DNA of 64,000 nucleotides from Pseudoalteromonas sp. P1-25 (GCF_001401805.1 NZ_LKDW01000021.1:1-64000); one strand, 5' to 3'; shown: positions 53,199 through 62,447, numbered from the stretch's first letter. Notes: generated by a model from the letters alone, not told the origin. Numbers and translations: made by a program.

Positions 53199-54479
53199 TT
53201 AAAATAATAAATCGATTTCAATTCGTCGGTTTAGTGACCGAGAAGCTGAATCTGAATTGCTGGCGATAGGCTCTGCAGCACCTTTACCTTCAGGCCATAG
53301 ACGGCCACTTAGGTTTGTACTTTTAGCCATAGAATTAGCAACTTGCGTTGCACGGGCTAAAGAAAGGTGCCAATTTGATGGGTATTTATCAGTCCGAATA
53401 GGCGTATCATCGGTATGCCCAGTAATTAAAATACGTCCTTTTGTTCCTTCCAAACTAAGTGCTAGCTTTTCTAAAATGGGCTGAATTGACGGTAGTAATT
53501 TTGCGTCGCCCTGATTAAATAAGCTTTCGCTGTTTATTGAAATTCGTATGCGGTCTAGGTTTTTCTTTACTGTAACTATCCCCATCTGAATTTCTGTTTG
53601 CAGTAACTGCTCAAGTACTAATAGTTGTTTATCTTTTTTATCTATACTTTCGTTTTGCGCTATAGGGTGAATCACAGCTAGCTTGTCGTTAAGTGAAGCA
53701 ACGCCGTCGTTTAGTTTCATGTTGATAAATAAGTAAACCATTAACAGCACTAAACCCAACACTGAAAAAATCACCCAAAGCGGAACTTGATTTCTAAGCT
53801 CTACGCCAGCGGCAACACGCTGCTTCCAATTAGGTGAAAGTTTATTGTTCAATGGACCATCTAATTGATTTAAAAGGTGATACATTTGAGAACGATATTC
53901 TTCTATTTTAGTATCGCCACCGTTGTCTAATCTGTATTTACCTTTAAAGCCTAAATTCAAGCAATGGTACTGCAGCTCAATAAATTGTTTGTGTTGTTCA
54001 GGTTGAGCCAGTGCGTTATCAAGCAGGGTGTAAAAGTATTCACCGCCAAACGTTTCTTTATGAAACGTCGATAGTAAACTCTCATCAGCCCACTCCATTG
54101 AGCTCCATTTAGAATTTAAAACTGATTCATCTAAAATCGCGCACAAGCAATAACGCGAGTTAGTGATTACATCTTTAGAAAGCCCCTGGTTGCGCACTTC
54201 AACTTCAAAGCGCTTCACAGCCTCAACACAGCGATGCTTTAAAGCAGCAATATTTGTCATCTCTTTAGCTTGGCTAATAGAAATTACAATTGAAAAACAA
54301 TCTGTTGCCGCTTCTAAAAGTGGATTTTTAAAAATTGAAACTTTAGACGTATTAGTAATACTGCTGGCAGCGGGCTCAATAGACATTACTGTTTTATCAG
54401 TATCGTTATCAACATTAGGAGTGTTTGAAGTGTCACGCCCTAGTCTACCAGGGCGAGGTTTTATAATGGTTTCATCCAT
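53199..54479 (-). CDS. tssL: T6SS membrane-complex protein TssL with OmpA-like domain
   Basis: A 426-residue inner-membrane protein. It has a DotU-like cytoplasmic domain (about 55-215; RYCLCAILDESVLNSKWSSMEW), one membrane helix (about 235-255, LWVIFSVLGLVLLMVYLFI), and a C-terminal OmpA-like peptidoglycan-binding domain (ILITGHTDDTPIRTDKYPSNWHLS, ASRSLNRRIEIDLLF). The extended form anchors the complex to the cell wall without a separate TagL-type protein. The gene sits between tssK and tssM. Confidence 0.94.
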   Translation of the reverse strand: MDETIIKPRPGRLGRDTSNTPNVDNDTDKTVMSIEPAASSITNTSKVSIFKNPLLEAATDCFSIVISISQAKEMTNIAALKHRCVEAVKRFEVEVRNQGLSKDVITNSRYCLCAILDESVLNSKWSSMEWADESLLSTFHKETFGGEYFYTLLDNALAQPEQHKQFIELQYHCLNLGFKGKYRLDNGGDTKIEEYRSQMYHLLNQLDGPLNNKLSPNWKQRVAAGVELRNQVPLWVIFSVLGLVLLMVYLFINMKLNDGVASLNDKLAVIHPIAQNESIDKKDKQLLVLEQLLQTEIQMGIVTVKKNLDRIRISINSESLFNQGDAKLLPSIQPILEKLALSLEGTKGRILITGHTDDTPIRTDKYPSNWHLSLARATQVANSMAKSTNLSGRLWPEGKGAAEPIASNSDSASRSLNRRIEIDLLF

Positions 54480-54499
54480 TGAAACTCTTCCTTTAAAAG

Positions 54500-55828
54500 T
54501 TAAGTTCTAATTGCCCAAAGGCTTATTTGTAGCTCAGGGTAATTACCCGATAAGTGGATAGCGATACCACCACTTGAACGAAGTTTTTCCCAATGTTCAC
54601 CCTGCTTGTTTAACTCAAAGTAATGAAAACCTGCATGGTATGGGATTTGGCGCGGTGCCGTTGGTAAGTTACTAATGGTAATACCAGGAATTTGGTTATT
54701 AACTAAGTCACGTATAGTTTCGACACTACCGATCTTAATTTGTGAGGGCAGTATTTTTCGCAGCTCTTCGTGCGGTACACTTGCTTTAATTGCTAAAACA
54801 AATTGTGCCGAATTGAGTATAGACTTATCTTTTAGTGCCCCAAACGAAATACCAAACTTACTTTGTTCTAGTTTAATTTCTGTCGCAGTTTGTTCAATGA
54901 CATGGCTTAAAGATTGATATAAGAAATTGACTACTTCAGCAAAGACTTTAGCCAAATTATTATGATCGTACTTAGGCAACTTTGGTACTCGTTTATTTGC
55001 AGTGCTAAAAGTCGATAGCTCGCCGGCAAGCTCGATAAGACGAGTATAAAATACATTTGGGTGGATGTTATTCACGCTAAGTAGATTGTCAAAAATAGCA
55101 TCGTATTTATTAAGGGTTTGCAGCATGATGAAGTCGGCAACCGAAGTGCTTCCTGCATAGCCTTGGCATAAACGTACAGATATACTCTCTGCACGCTGTT
55201 TTATCATAGAACCTATTTCTCTTACTAAACCATGTAATGGCTTGCATTGACCCACTTTTAAAGAGGGAGGTATATATTTAGTATCAAGTTTAATGCTGCC
55301 TTCGCTACTTACTTCAATAATGCGTGCAACAGGCAGTAAAATATACCCAGCACTGTCATCAGAAGATAGCATAAGCTTGCTATAAACTTTAGCAACCTGA
55401 ATAATCTCTTGGGATTGAGTTCCTAGTGAGTCATCACTTACAGTTAAGTCATTTAGCTTATAGCGCGTAACAATATTCTCATCCAATGCTGAAATATTAA
55501 TACCACTATTTTTGATTGCCGGGATGGCAAGGTATACCACTTCATCGTACACATCTTTATTAACCACTAATGGCTCAGGTAAAGGAGTAGACTGTGGCAT
55601 TTCAATTGGGAGCAAGTCTGGCGTAATGGCACTTAAAGACTCAAGAGCTAACTGCCCTGAGCCCAATAACTGTGTGTCTATACTTATATCAAGTATGCCC
55701 CACGGATCAGATAAATTGCCCTTACATAATTGGTTTATTAAATTAGAAAAATGCTTATCTGATTGTTGAAAATGTTGCGGCCTTAAGAACATCCCTTCAG
55801 TCCACGCAACACGAGTGTTGTCACCCAT
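54500..55828 (-). CDS. tssK: T6SS baseplate-membrane adaptor TssK
   Basis: A 442-residue adaptor that links the baseplate to TssL/TssM. The N-terminus VAWTEGMFLRPQHFQQSDKHF is diagnostic, and it is followed by the shoulder and neck domains typical of the family. It is encoded between tssJ and tssL, as in the HSI-I gene order. Confidence 0.95.
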   Translation of the reverse strand: MGDNTRVAWTEGMFLRPQHFQQSDKHFSNLINQLCKGNLSDPWGILDISIDTQLLGSGQLALESLSAITPDLLPIEMPQSTPLPEPLVVNKDVYDEVVYLAIPAIKNSGINISALDENIVTRYKLNDLTVSDDSLGTQSQEIIQVAKVYSKLMLSSDDSAGYILLPVARIIEVSSEGSIKLDTKYIPPSLKVGQCKPLHGLVREIGSMIKQRAESISVRLCQGYAGSTSVADFIMLQTLNKYDAIFDNLLSVNNIHPNVFYTRLIELAGELSTFSTANKRVPKLPKYDHNNLAKVFAEVVNFLYQSLSHVIEQTATEIKLEQSKFGISFGALKDKSILNSAQFVLAIKASVPHEELRKILPSQIKIGSVETIRDLVNNQIPGITISNLPTAPRQIPYHAGFHYFELNKQGEHWEKLRSSGGIAIHLSGNYPELQISLWAIRT

Positions 55829-55842
55829 TTTACAAATCCTTT

Positions 55843-56307
55843 TTATCGCTCTCTCATGTATGTTGCAATTGCTTCAACATTTACATTTATATCGTCATAG
55901 CCAGTAGGGTCAACCTCAATAACTGCTCTCCACCTTGCTTGGTCGATATCTCTATAAGCCACAACAACACCCACGTAACGGGTATTTCTATTAAGGCTCA
56001 TTTTGTATTTTTGTACTGAGTTTGGTTGTAGTTCTAGCTCATCTTTTTTAAGTAAATCTGGGCCTAATAGTTTTTCAGGTGTTTCGTATAAACTAAAAAA
56101 ATCCTGAGTATCAAAAATAGTTCTTGAACTTAGTTCAAATATTTTCATGACAACTGGCGACGGTCTCTCTGATGTGTCGGGATTTACATCTTTAGAAACA
56201 TTAATAATTAAATCAGTTGAAGGCGGCACTATTTTGTTAACGGTGGTACACCCAACCGTCAAAAAGAGTAGGCTAATGCTCATAAAAAAGAGCTTAAATT
56301 TAGTCAT
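55843..56307 (-). CDS. tssJ: T6SS outer-membrane lipoprotein TssJ
   Basis: A 154-residue lipoprotein with lipobox LTVGCTT (Cys about 20) and a beta-sandwich body (DLIINVSKDVNPDTSERPSPVVMKIFELSSRTIFDTQDFFSLYE) typical of TssJ. It contacts the periplasmic part of TssM at the outer membrane. It is encoded between tagH and tssK. Confidence 0.93.
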   Translation of the reverse strand: MTKFKLFFMSISLLFLTVGCTTVNKIVPPSTDLIINVSKDVNPDTSERPSPVVMKIFELSSRTIFDTQDFFSLYETPEKLLGPDLLKKDELELQPNSVQKYKMSLNRNTRYVGVVVAYRDIDQARWRAVIEVDPTGYDDINVNVEAIATYMRER

Positions 56308-56322
56308 TATTTACTTTCCTTC

Positions 56323-57597
56323 CTAAAACGTTTCTTGAGTTTTATCATTATAAGCCTTTAAAAAATCGTCAGATAACGCCATGGCACCTTTGGCATTTAC
56401 GTCCTGTGCTAACTCTTCATGAAGGCTTTGGTATATCTTCCAACATTTTGCTTCTGACTGGCCTGGAATAATTTTTAATACATTCGAGTTTTCGTTTACT
56501 TGCTGGGATATCTGCTGAGGAGAAACCTGCTCTAAAATCCCTTTAAGTACACCATCAGCTCCTGCTAATAAAGCATGTTCATGTCTTCGAGTATCAGTAA
56601 AGCTTTCTTTAATTGATTCACGAGACGACAGGAAGCTTGCACTATTTCTGATGAATAAATTCTGAATAACATCATCAATATCTGCAGAAAACTTAATCGG
56701 GTTATTTTGTTTAGTTTGAAACATGGTTTGATTCAAGCGTAATTGATTTTTTACCAAAGCTCGTTGTCTTAATGACTCCATTAACTCGTTTAATAATAAA
56801 TTTAAGCTTTGACCCATTTCGAACCATAACTCAGGTGTATTGAGAGCATTTTGAAGCTCAGCTTTAACACCTAAACCTTTTAAAAACGCCTCAGATAAGG
56901 CGGAATTAGCGCTTGCGGTACTAGCCTGTGTTTGCGATTGTTTTACTGGCTGCTTAACGGGTTCTGGTGTTTTTTGTGGCTCAACGTTAACGGGTAGCTC
57001 TGCCACTGCAATATCATCAAAATGGTTTTGCGGTGAGACTGATACATCAGGGTTCATTAGATGTGATAATTCATCCCAATTTTCAGGAATTTGATTATCA
57101 GGCTGTGCCATGCTTTCTTCTTTCATTGAAACAGAAGGCATTGACTCATCTAAAATAGATTCATTTAAAAATAAATCACTTGAAGAAAAATTATCTATTT
57201 CGGGTGCTGGAGCACTATTTCTTAGTGCAAAGTCATCCGTATTAGAGCGGGCTTCTGTGTATGCTGTCGTAGATTGAGAATCAGCTAACTCGACTTCAAT
57301 TTGAAAATCCCCCACAGTAATTACATCACTGTGCGCTAAACGGTGTTTATTACCTTGACCAAGCGCAGACACGCCAAAATTAACAAACGTTCCGTTAGTG
57401 GAGGTATCGTATAAATAAAACGAATCGCCTTCTTTTTCGATACGGCCGTGCCGGCTAGAGATTATTTTTTCAGGATCGGGCAAATGCCAATCGCACGTTT
57501 CGGACCGGCCGAAAATAAGGGAGTGTTTAGTTGTTTTAGAAGCTTCAATTTCAGGCGAGAGTCTATGATAACTTGTTATATTTAGTATCAGTTCCAT
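56323..57597 (-). CDS. tagH: T6SS FHA-domain protein TagH/Fha
   Basis: About 424 residues. An N-terminal FHA domain (about 8-100; HSLIFGRSETCDWHLPDPEKIISSRHGRI, YDTSTNGTFVN) binds phosphothreonine; the C-terminal region is the TagH-specific domain (FLKGLGVKAELQNALNTPELWFEMGQ, LRQRALVKNQLRLNQTMFQTKQNNPIKFSADIDDVIQNLF). It is the presumed target of the kinase/phosphatase pair and activates T6SS assembly. The start at 57597 (MELILNITSYHRLSP) is preferred over 57615. First gene of the long minus-strand T6SS operon. Confidence 0.93.
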   Translation of the reverse strand: MELILNITSYHRLSPEIEASKTTKHSLIFGRSETCDWHLPDPEKIISSRHGRIEKEGDSFYLYDTSTNGTFVNFGVSALGQGNKHRLAHSDVITVGDFQIEVELADSQSTTAYTEARSNTDDFALRNSAPAPEIDNFSSSDLFLNESILDESMPSVSMKEESMAQPDNQIPENWDELSHLMNPDVSVSPQNHFDDIAVAELPVNVEPQKTPEPVKQPVKQSQTQASTASANSALSEAFLKGLGVKAELQNALNTPELWFEMGQSLNLLLNELMESLRQRALVKNQLRLNQTMFQTKQNNPIKFSADIDDVIQNLFIRNSASFLSSRESIKESFTDTRRHEHALLAGADGVLKGILEQVSPQQISQQVNENSNVLKIIPGQSEAKCWKIYQSLHEELAQDVNAKGAMALSDDFLKAYNDKTQETF

Positions 57598-57615
57598 TTG
57601 ATAAGTCAGTCCCAT

Positions 57616-58081
57616 AAATCTACATTTTCAGTAGGATAAAGTAGAAGCGAAACTATTGTCAACATTGAAATTAATATATAAAAATATACACAGATATTTA
57701 AATTTGAAGACAATGATAAATTTAATAAACCTAGAAATATGAAATCCAATAATTAAACTCCTGTTTGAATGTTCCTTTTTCAGCACACTTCCGCAAACTT
57801 TATCTCATGAAAAATAAAGTGAATGATTATCGCTGAATGTACCTTTAACGCCTTTTGCAGCGGTTTTAAGGAAGTTATTTTTTAAGTTTAAAAATAAAAA
57901 TAAGTTTTAAGTGAGTTTAAACAGACGACGTAACCGATTTTGTATGAAACTTCTACGCCAGAAAGATTGCTAAAGTAATCTTTTTTTGTAAAAATACTGC
58001 AGTTATCAAAGGGAGAATTGATAAAAACGATAAAAATTCACCTTTGCAATTATTTATATATACACAATAAAAGGATTTATA
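57616..58081. promoter_or_regulatory. Divergent regulatory region between tagH and the kinase
   Basis: These 466 AT-rich bases hold the promoters of the T6SS operon (minus) and the kinase (plus). A terminator-like hairpin points to the plus strand at 57962-57987, well before the kinase ATG. A Shine-Dalgarno-like AAAGGA lies 8 bases before 58082. No convincing -35/-10 or sigma-54 site, and no open reading frame of note. Confidence 0.5.
57962..57987 (+). terminator. Terminator-like hairpin in the kinase leader region
   Basis: AAAGATTGC pairs with GTAATCTTT (one G-U wobble) around the loop TAAA and is followed by four more T residues. It lies 95 bases before the kinase start. It may end a short leader or small RNA, or attenuate kinase expression. 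Confidence 0.6.
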
Positions 58082-60055
58082 ATGAGCGGTATCAATAACT
58101 CTAACGATAAAACTCAGATAGCGTCGCTTGATTCAAATCTCAAAAAGCCACAGGCTAAAAATAAACTAAACCTAATTGGTAAAAAAATATCAGCTCGTTA
58201 CTTGGTTGAAGAATTAATTGGTCAGGGCGGTATGTGTTATATCTATCGTGCAAGGGATTTATTTTTAGAAAGCCCAAGTCGCCCCGAAGTATTTGTTGCA
58301 ATAAAGGTGTTACTCGAAGAGTTTTCACACTCAGAAGAGGCCATCACTCTCCTTAAAGATGAAACCACTAAAACACAACAGTTAGCCCATCCCAATATTG
58401 TTAAAGTGTATTCTGCAGGTTCAGATGGCGATCTTCATTATGTAACGATGGAGCTTGTTGAAGGTGAAACACTTGAGCAAATAATAAAAAGAAACAAACC
58501 CACAGGTATGGTGTTTAAAAAAGCGAAGGTGATTTTAGAGCAATTAGCTAATGCCCTGATTTACGCACATGCACGCGGTGTCATCCACAATGATTTAAAG
58601 CCATCAAATATTATTTTTGATTCTAACGGCAACTTAAAAGTGCTTGATTTTGGTATTGCAAAACATAAAACCATTGAAGATGCTTATGCTGTTCAAAACG
58701 AGCAAAATGCTGCTGTTGTAGGTGGTTACACTCCCACCTATGCAAGCCCTGAGCAACTTAAAGGAGCTGAGGCTTCAGTTAAAGATGATGTGTTTTCTTA
58801 CGCATGTATAGCGCTTGAACTATTAAGCAGCAAACATCCATTTAATCGTGTAGCAGCTGATAAACTAGCGAAAGATACCTCAGCAAAACGCCCTAGTAAC
58901 TGTCCGTTATGGTTATGGGGTAGCTTAAATAAAGCAATTGCATTAAACGCGTCTGATAGATTAAGCTCGCTCAATCCCGTTTTAGCTAAATTAAAGCAAA
59001 ATTACAAACCGGCTGTCGCATTAGTCGCAAGCTTGGTAATTGCCTCAGTATTGGCAGGGCAATATTACTTATCTAATAACAACACTATAAAACAGCTCGA
59101 AGCTAAGTTAGACAATGCTCAAGCTATAAACCAACAAGTAAAAACATGGATGTCATGGAATGGCCCCAGCATACTCGATAAACTTTCTGAAATACCGCCA
59201 CAATACGACGTTTTAAAACAAGGGTTATTGCGTGTAAATCAAGAGAGTGTTTTGCAAAGTTTCGATGGTATGGCTAATCAGATAAACAATAGTGGTGGCA
59301 AGTTTAAGAACTTCGACGAAACTATAGATGTTTACACGCAAGCACTTGAATACTACCCTGACTCAGAAAAGCTCTCTGTACAGCTTGAGAGTATTTTAAG
59401 AGAAAGGCAATCTATTATTTTTGATATTACATCACGAATTAATCTACTTTTAGAACAATCTCGTTATAACGAAGTTGATAATAATAGTATTCCTCAGCTA
59501 ATTATTGATTTAAAACAGGTTGATGACACCTACGTCTATCAACCTTCGCAAATTCACTTTGATAATTACAAGCTAGCGCTCGAAAAAGCTATAGAAGAAG
59601 ACAACGTTATTGAACAAAAATCGTTATTAAACGTAGGGAAAGCTATCTTTACTGATACGCAAAAACAAGAGCTGCAATTTGCTGAACTGCTCAAAAGAGA
59701 GGCGGCAATCGACGCTCTTAGCTCGTATCAAGAAAGAATCAATAAAGGCCTACAAGCTCAATTTCCAACAGCGGATGCTATTGTATTTTACAAGCCACGC
59801 TTTGATCGCTACACAGAAAAACTTGAAAGCGTTGAGCAATACAAAGAACTATTAGAATTTGAAGAGCAGATTAACGTGGAGTCAGTGGATTTACCATCAG
59901 ACTTTTCGCTTTTGGTTTCTTTAAAACAGGAGTTATCTAAACGATACATTACAATGGCGAATACCTTAATGAAGAGAAAGATGTATCGTACTGCCGAGCA
60001 ACTAGTAGAGCGAAGTGAAGCCATTACTCAATCACTTGATAATGTTTTATTGTAA
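58082..60055 (+). CDS. Hanks-type serine/threonine kinase of the T6SS (PpkA-like)
   Basis: A 657-residue membrane kinase. The kinase domain is at about 38-300: glycine loop GQGGMCY (47-53), Lys75 (VAIKVLL), catalytic loop HNDLKPSN (169-176) with Asp171, and DFG (189-191). A Thr/Tyr-rich activation loop ends in PTYASPEQ. A membrane helix (about 310-330) is followed by a 320-residue, largely helical C-terminal part, presumably periplasmic. It is divergent from tagH/fha and next to a T6SS with PppA and TagF, so it is the likely Fha kinase that switches the T6SS on. The catalytic loop has HND, not HRD. Confidence 0.88.
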   Translation: MSGINNSNDKTQIASLDSNLKKPQAKNKLNLIGKKISARYLVEELIGQGGMCYIYRARDLFLESPSRPEVFVAIKVLLEEFSHSEEAITLLKDETTKTQQLAHPNIVKVYSAGSDGDLHYVTMELVEGETLEQIIKRNKPTGMVFKKAKVILEQLANALIYAHARGVIHNDLKPSNIIFDSNGNLKVLDFGIAKHKTIEDAYAVQNEQNAAVVGGYTPTYASPEQLKGAEASVKDDVFSYACIALELLSSKHPFNRVAADKLAKDTSAKRPSNCPLWLWGSLNKAIALNASDRLSSLNPVLAKLKQNYKPAVALVASLVIASVLAGQYYLSNNNTIKQLEAKLDNAQAINQQVKTWMSWNGPSILDKLSEIPPQYDVLKQGLLRVNQESVLQSFDGMANQINNSGGKFKNFDETIDVYTQALEYYPDSEKLSVQLESILRERQSIIFDITSRINLLLEQSRYNEVDNNSIPQLIIDLKQVDDTYVYQPSQIHFDNYKLALEKAIEEDNVIEQKSLLNVGKAIFTDTQKQELQFAELLKREAAIDALSSYQERINKGLQAQFPTADAIVFYKPRFDRYTEKLESVEQYKELLEFEEQINVESVDLPSDFSLLVSLKQELSKRYITMANTLMKRKMYRTAEQLVERSEAITQSLDNVLL

Positions 60056-60067
60056 CTTATTAACTAT

Positions 60068-60095
60068 AAAGCAAAGCGATTGTGGCTTTGCTTTT
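60068..60095 (+). terminator. Rho-independent terminator after the kinase gene
   Basis: The 10-bp stem AAAGCAAAGC / GCTTTGCTTT with a 7-base loop begins 12 bases after the kinase stop, followed by TTAC. It separates the kinase from the PEGA lipoprotein gene. Confidence 0.8.
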
Positions 60096-60226
60096 ACAAT
60101 ACACTTTAAAAGTTGATGAACACTTAGTTTTACCGACGAAAGTCAAGGATGACGAGTTAAGCTAACGCTTGTACTCCTCCATGATATTTCGCAATTTTAA
60201 TTACTATAATGATTTATGGAGTACCA

Positions 60227-60583
60227 ATGAAAAAAATAACCGCACTAGCAGCATTACTCATTTTAAGTGGCTGTGCAAACACTTCAAATATGAATGAAAC
60301 TGAACAAAAAGTTGAAGACAATGTTGCCGATGTTCAAGCTGAAGTAGCCGAGGTGGTTGCTCCAATCTCACTTACCGTAATTACTAACCCTAATGACGCG
60401 CGCGTGCGTATTATGAATATCAAACCGGTATACCAAGACGCGATTGAACTAAAAGAAGGTGAATACGATATTGAAGTAAGCAAGCCTGGCTATCAAACTT
60501 ATCGTAAGTGGGTCGTGGTTGATAAAAAAACCATACTTACAGTTAATCTAGATGAAGTAGCAAAAACTGAAGCTGCAAACTAA
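60227..60583 (+). CDS. PEGA-domain lipoprotein
   Basis: A 118-residue lipoprotein with lipobox LSGCAN (Cys about 16), a short acidic helical linker, and one PEGA domain (SLTVITNPNDARVRIMNIKPVY, ELKEGEYDIEVSKPGYQTYRKWVVV). The start at 60227 (MKKITALAAL) is preferred over 60209 because GGAG lies 7 bases upstream. PEGA domains are often surface or cell-wall associated. It follows the T6SS kinase after a terminator, so a link to the T6SS is possible but unproven. Confidence 0.82.
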   Translation: MKKITALAALLILSGCANTSNMNETEQKVEDNVADVQAEVAEVVAPISLTVITNPNDARVRIMNIKPVYQDAIELKEGEYDIEVSKPGYQTYRKWVVVDKKTILTVNLDEVAKTEAAN

Positions 60584-60601
60584 ACACCATGTAAATTGTA
60601 T

Positions 60602-60637
60602 TTATGCCTTTAAATACGCATTAATTTAAAGGCATAA
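60602..60637. terminator. Inverted repeat between convergent PEGA and DUF1294 genes
   Basis: A 14-bp perfect inverted repeat (TTATGCCTTTAAAT and its complement) with an 8-base loop that contains the stop codon of the DUF1294 gene. It has no long U-run but is well placed to serve both convergent genes. Confidence 0.6.
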
Positions 60638-61004
60638 CTCTCGCATTTTCTTCAAACAATATAATACCCCCTATTACACTCACATTCCCAAAAATACATA
60701 GCCATAACACCACTATAAAACGTCGCTTTTGCGATTTATGCCTAAGCCATTGCTGTGCAATGAGTGCACCGGGCCAACCGCCAACTAGCGCCAGTATATG
60801 TAGTGTGCGCTCAGGTGTGCGGTTTACTTTTTTATGCGTTGATTGCTTTGCTTGTCGTTTATCCCAAGCGTACATTATATATGTGATTAGGCTCAGTGAG
60901 CTTATATAACCTGGTACATAAATAGGCAAGTACTGAGATAGATACGCAAGCCAAATCACAGCCAAAAAAAGCAGTGAGAAGATGATTAATGTTTTATTTA
61001 TCAA
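60621..61004 (-). CDS. DUF1294 small membrane protein
   Basis: A 127-residue inner-membrane protein with about four hydrophobic segments. The DUF1294 signature is clear: YIMYAWDKRQAKQ, NRTPERTLHILALVGGWPGALIAQQWLRHKSQKRRF. The role of the family is not known; some members are fused to a cold-shock domain, which is absent here. The start appears to be TTG (61004). Confidence 0.85.
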   Translation of the reverse strand: MINKTLIIFSLLFLAVIWLAYLSQYLPIYVPGYISSLSLITYIMYAWDKRQAKQSTHKKVNRTPERTLHILALVGGWPGALIAQQWLRHKSQKRRFIVVLWLCIFGNVSVIGGIILFEENARVMPLN

Positions 61005-61057
61005 TTCATGATCGCCTATACTAAAAAGAGTTAAACCAAAATAATAAGAGCCAAATT

Positions 61058-61588
61058 ATGACATACTTTAAAGCCCTATTTTTAGTATTATGCTTATACG
61101 TCTTTAATAGTTACGCCGCTGATACCCCAAGTAACCTTGATAAAGAACTCGCTGTATTTAAACCTTATTTAGGTACTTGGCAGGCCGATTTTAAAGTGCC
61201 TGAGGGAGCCAAACCAGTACAAGATATTGGTCGATGGGAGCGAGCATTAAATGGTAAAGCGATACATACCAAGCACTCTATTAATGAAGGTGAATATGGT
61301 GGTGAGTCGATGATTTTTTACGACAGTAAGAAAGAGTCGTTGGTGTTTTACTATTTCACTACCGCAGGTTTTTACACAAAAGGCACCATGAAAGTGCTCA
61401 GCCCTACCCAATTTGTTGCGTATGAAGAGGTAACTGGCAGTAAAGAAGGCATTACTAAAGTACGCTCGATAAGCGAGCTAAAAAACGATGCGTTTGTTGT
61501 TTCAACGTCTTATTTAAAAAAGGGTGAATGGACTAAACCTGAGCAACGTACTTACACACGCAGCACTAAAGCCGTTAAATTTAAATAA
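61058..61588 (+). CDS. Exported DUF1579-like protein
   Basis: A 176-residue protein with a signal peptide (LFLVLCLYVFNSYAAD) and a beta-barrel-like body resembling the DUF1579/lipocalin-like family (FKPYLGTWQADFKVPEG, RWERALNGKAIHTKHSINEGEYGGESMIFYD). Members are often annotated as heme- or small-ligand-binding, but no ligand is readable here. Single gene with its own convergent terminator. Confidence 0.7.
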   Translation: MTYFKALFLVLCLYVFNSYAADTPSNLDKELAVFKPYLGTWQADFKVPEGAKPVQDIGRWERALNGKAIHTKHSINEGEYGGESMIFYDSKKESLVFYYFTTAGFYTKGTMKVLSPTQFVAYEEVTGSKEGITKVRSISELKNDAFVVSTSYLKKGEWTKPEQRTYTRSTKAVKFK

Positions 61589-61607
61589 CGTTGTATTTAA
61601 AACACAA

Positions 61608-61629
61608 AAAGGCAGCTCAGGCTGCCTTT
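61608..61629. terminator. Bidirectional terminator between DUF1579-like and AhpD-like genes
   Basis: A 9-bp stem AAAGGCAGC / GCTGCCTTT with loop TCAG lies between two convergent stop codons, with A-rich sequence on the left and T-rich on the right. Confidence 0.85.
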
Positions 61630-61648
61630 GTCATTTATAAAACCGCTA

Positions 61649-62191
61649 TTATTTAGCAAACTTTTTAAATGGTTCATCAACGGGTGTATCAGCAAGGTGG
61701 TTAGTGTAGTTGCTCATTACTTTTTGCGATAAACCAACAATAATTTCTAGTAGTTGCTGTTTACCGTAACCTGCTGCAAAAAATTTCTCAATTTGCTCAT
61801 CGCTAATTACGCCGCGATCACGTGTCATTGCAAGTGTAGTCTCACGCAAAGTTTCAAGTTTTGCATCTGCTAGTGGTGTTTTGTTTACTAGTGCATCTAC
61901 AATATCTTGGTCAACTTTCATTGAAGCGGCAATTGCGCTGTGCGCTGGTACACAGTAATGACACTCGTGCTCAACGTTAATTGTTTGCCATACCACAGTT
62001 AACTCTTCTGCGTTAAACGACGTTTTTTGAAATAGCTCATGCAGTACTTGGTAGCCTTTAAGTAACGTAGGCGCCTCTGCCATTACTGCGTGAAGGTTAG
62101 GCAGCATGCCAAATGCGGCTACTGAATCAGCCATAAGCGATTTTGATTCTTCAGGTGCGTTGTCTTGGGTATATAACGTAAATTCTGCCAT
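61649..62191 (-). CDS. Carboxymuconolactone decarboxylase/AhpD-like protein
   Basis: A 180-residue helical protein of the AhpD-like family. It has the redox motif in EHECHYCVPAHSAIA (C-x-x-C followed by His), as in peroxidase-related members, so it is more likely a peroxide- or thiol-handling protein than a true decarboxylase. The start at 62191 (MAEFTLY, GGAGCAG upstream) is preferred over 62203. It is divergent from a TetR regulator, its likely repressor, with a MITE-like element inserted between. Confidence 0.85.
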   Translation of the reverse strand: MAEFTLYTQDNAPEESKSLMADSVAAFGMLPNLHAVMAEAPTLLKGYQVLHELFQKTSFNAEELTVVWQTINVEHECHYCVPAHSAIAASMKVDQDIVDALVNKTPLADAKLETLRETTLAMTRDRGVISDEQIEKFFAAGYGKQQLLEIIVGLSQKVMSNYTNHLADTPVDEPFKKFAK

Positions 62192-62221
62192 GTTCTGCTC
62201 CAATAAATTAATGTGTTTGAG

Positions 62222-62418
62222 TAACCTGAACTCTGGATAATAAATCTATCTCTAACAGCTATTTTCAGCGATAACTGCGTTGAATTTACTTGCAATAGGC
62301 TAGCTATTGACGCGTAAATTCGCCTTGTTTTCACTAAAAACCTCTGGCTAGAGAAAATAACGTTTAATATCATCATGAAGAAATATGTTAGTAAATCTCT
62401 TAACCAGAGTTCAGGTTA
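62222..62418. mobile_element. MITE-like non-autonomous element
   Basis: A stretch of about 197 bases bounded by perfect 15-bp terminal inverted repeats (TAACCTGAACTCTGG at 62222-62236 and its complement at 62404-62418). It also has inner dyads, such as CAATAG-GCTAG-CTATTG near the middle. It contains no gene. The outermost TA could be a target duplication, but its palindromic nature makes this unsure. The size and ends fit a miniature transposable element moved by a transposase elsewhere. It occupies most of the divergent space between the AhpD-like gene and tetR. Confidence 0.8.
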
Positions 62419-62447
62419 AATAACTTCGAGACACATACTATTTGATT

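Noticed and set aside
62119-62376. 85-codon minus-strand frame across the AhpD-like start region
   Set aside because: It runs through the MITE-like element and overlaps the real gene in another frame; the composition is not protein-like.
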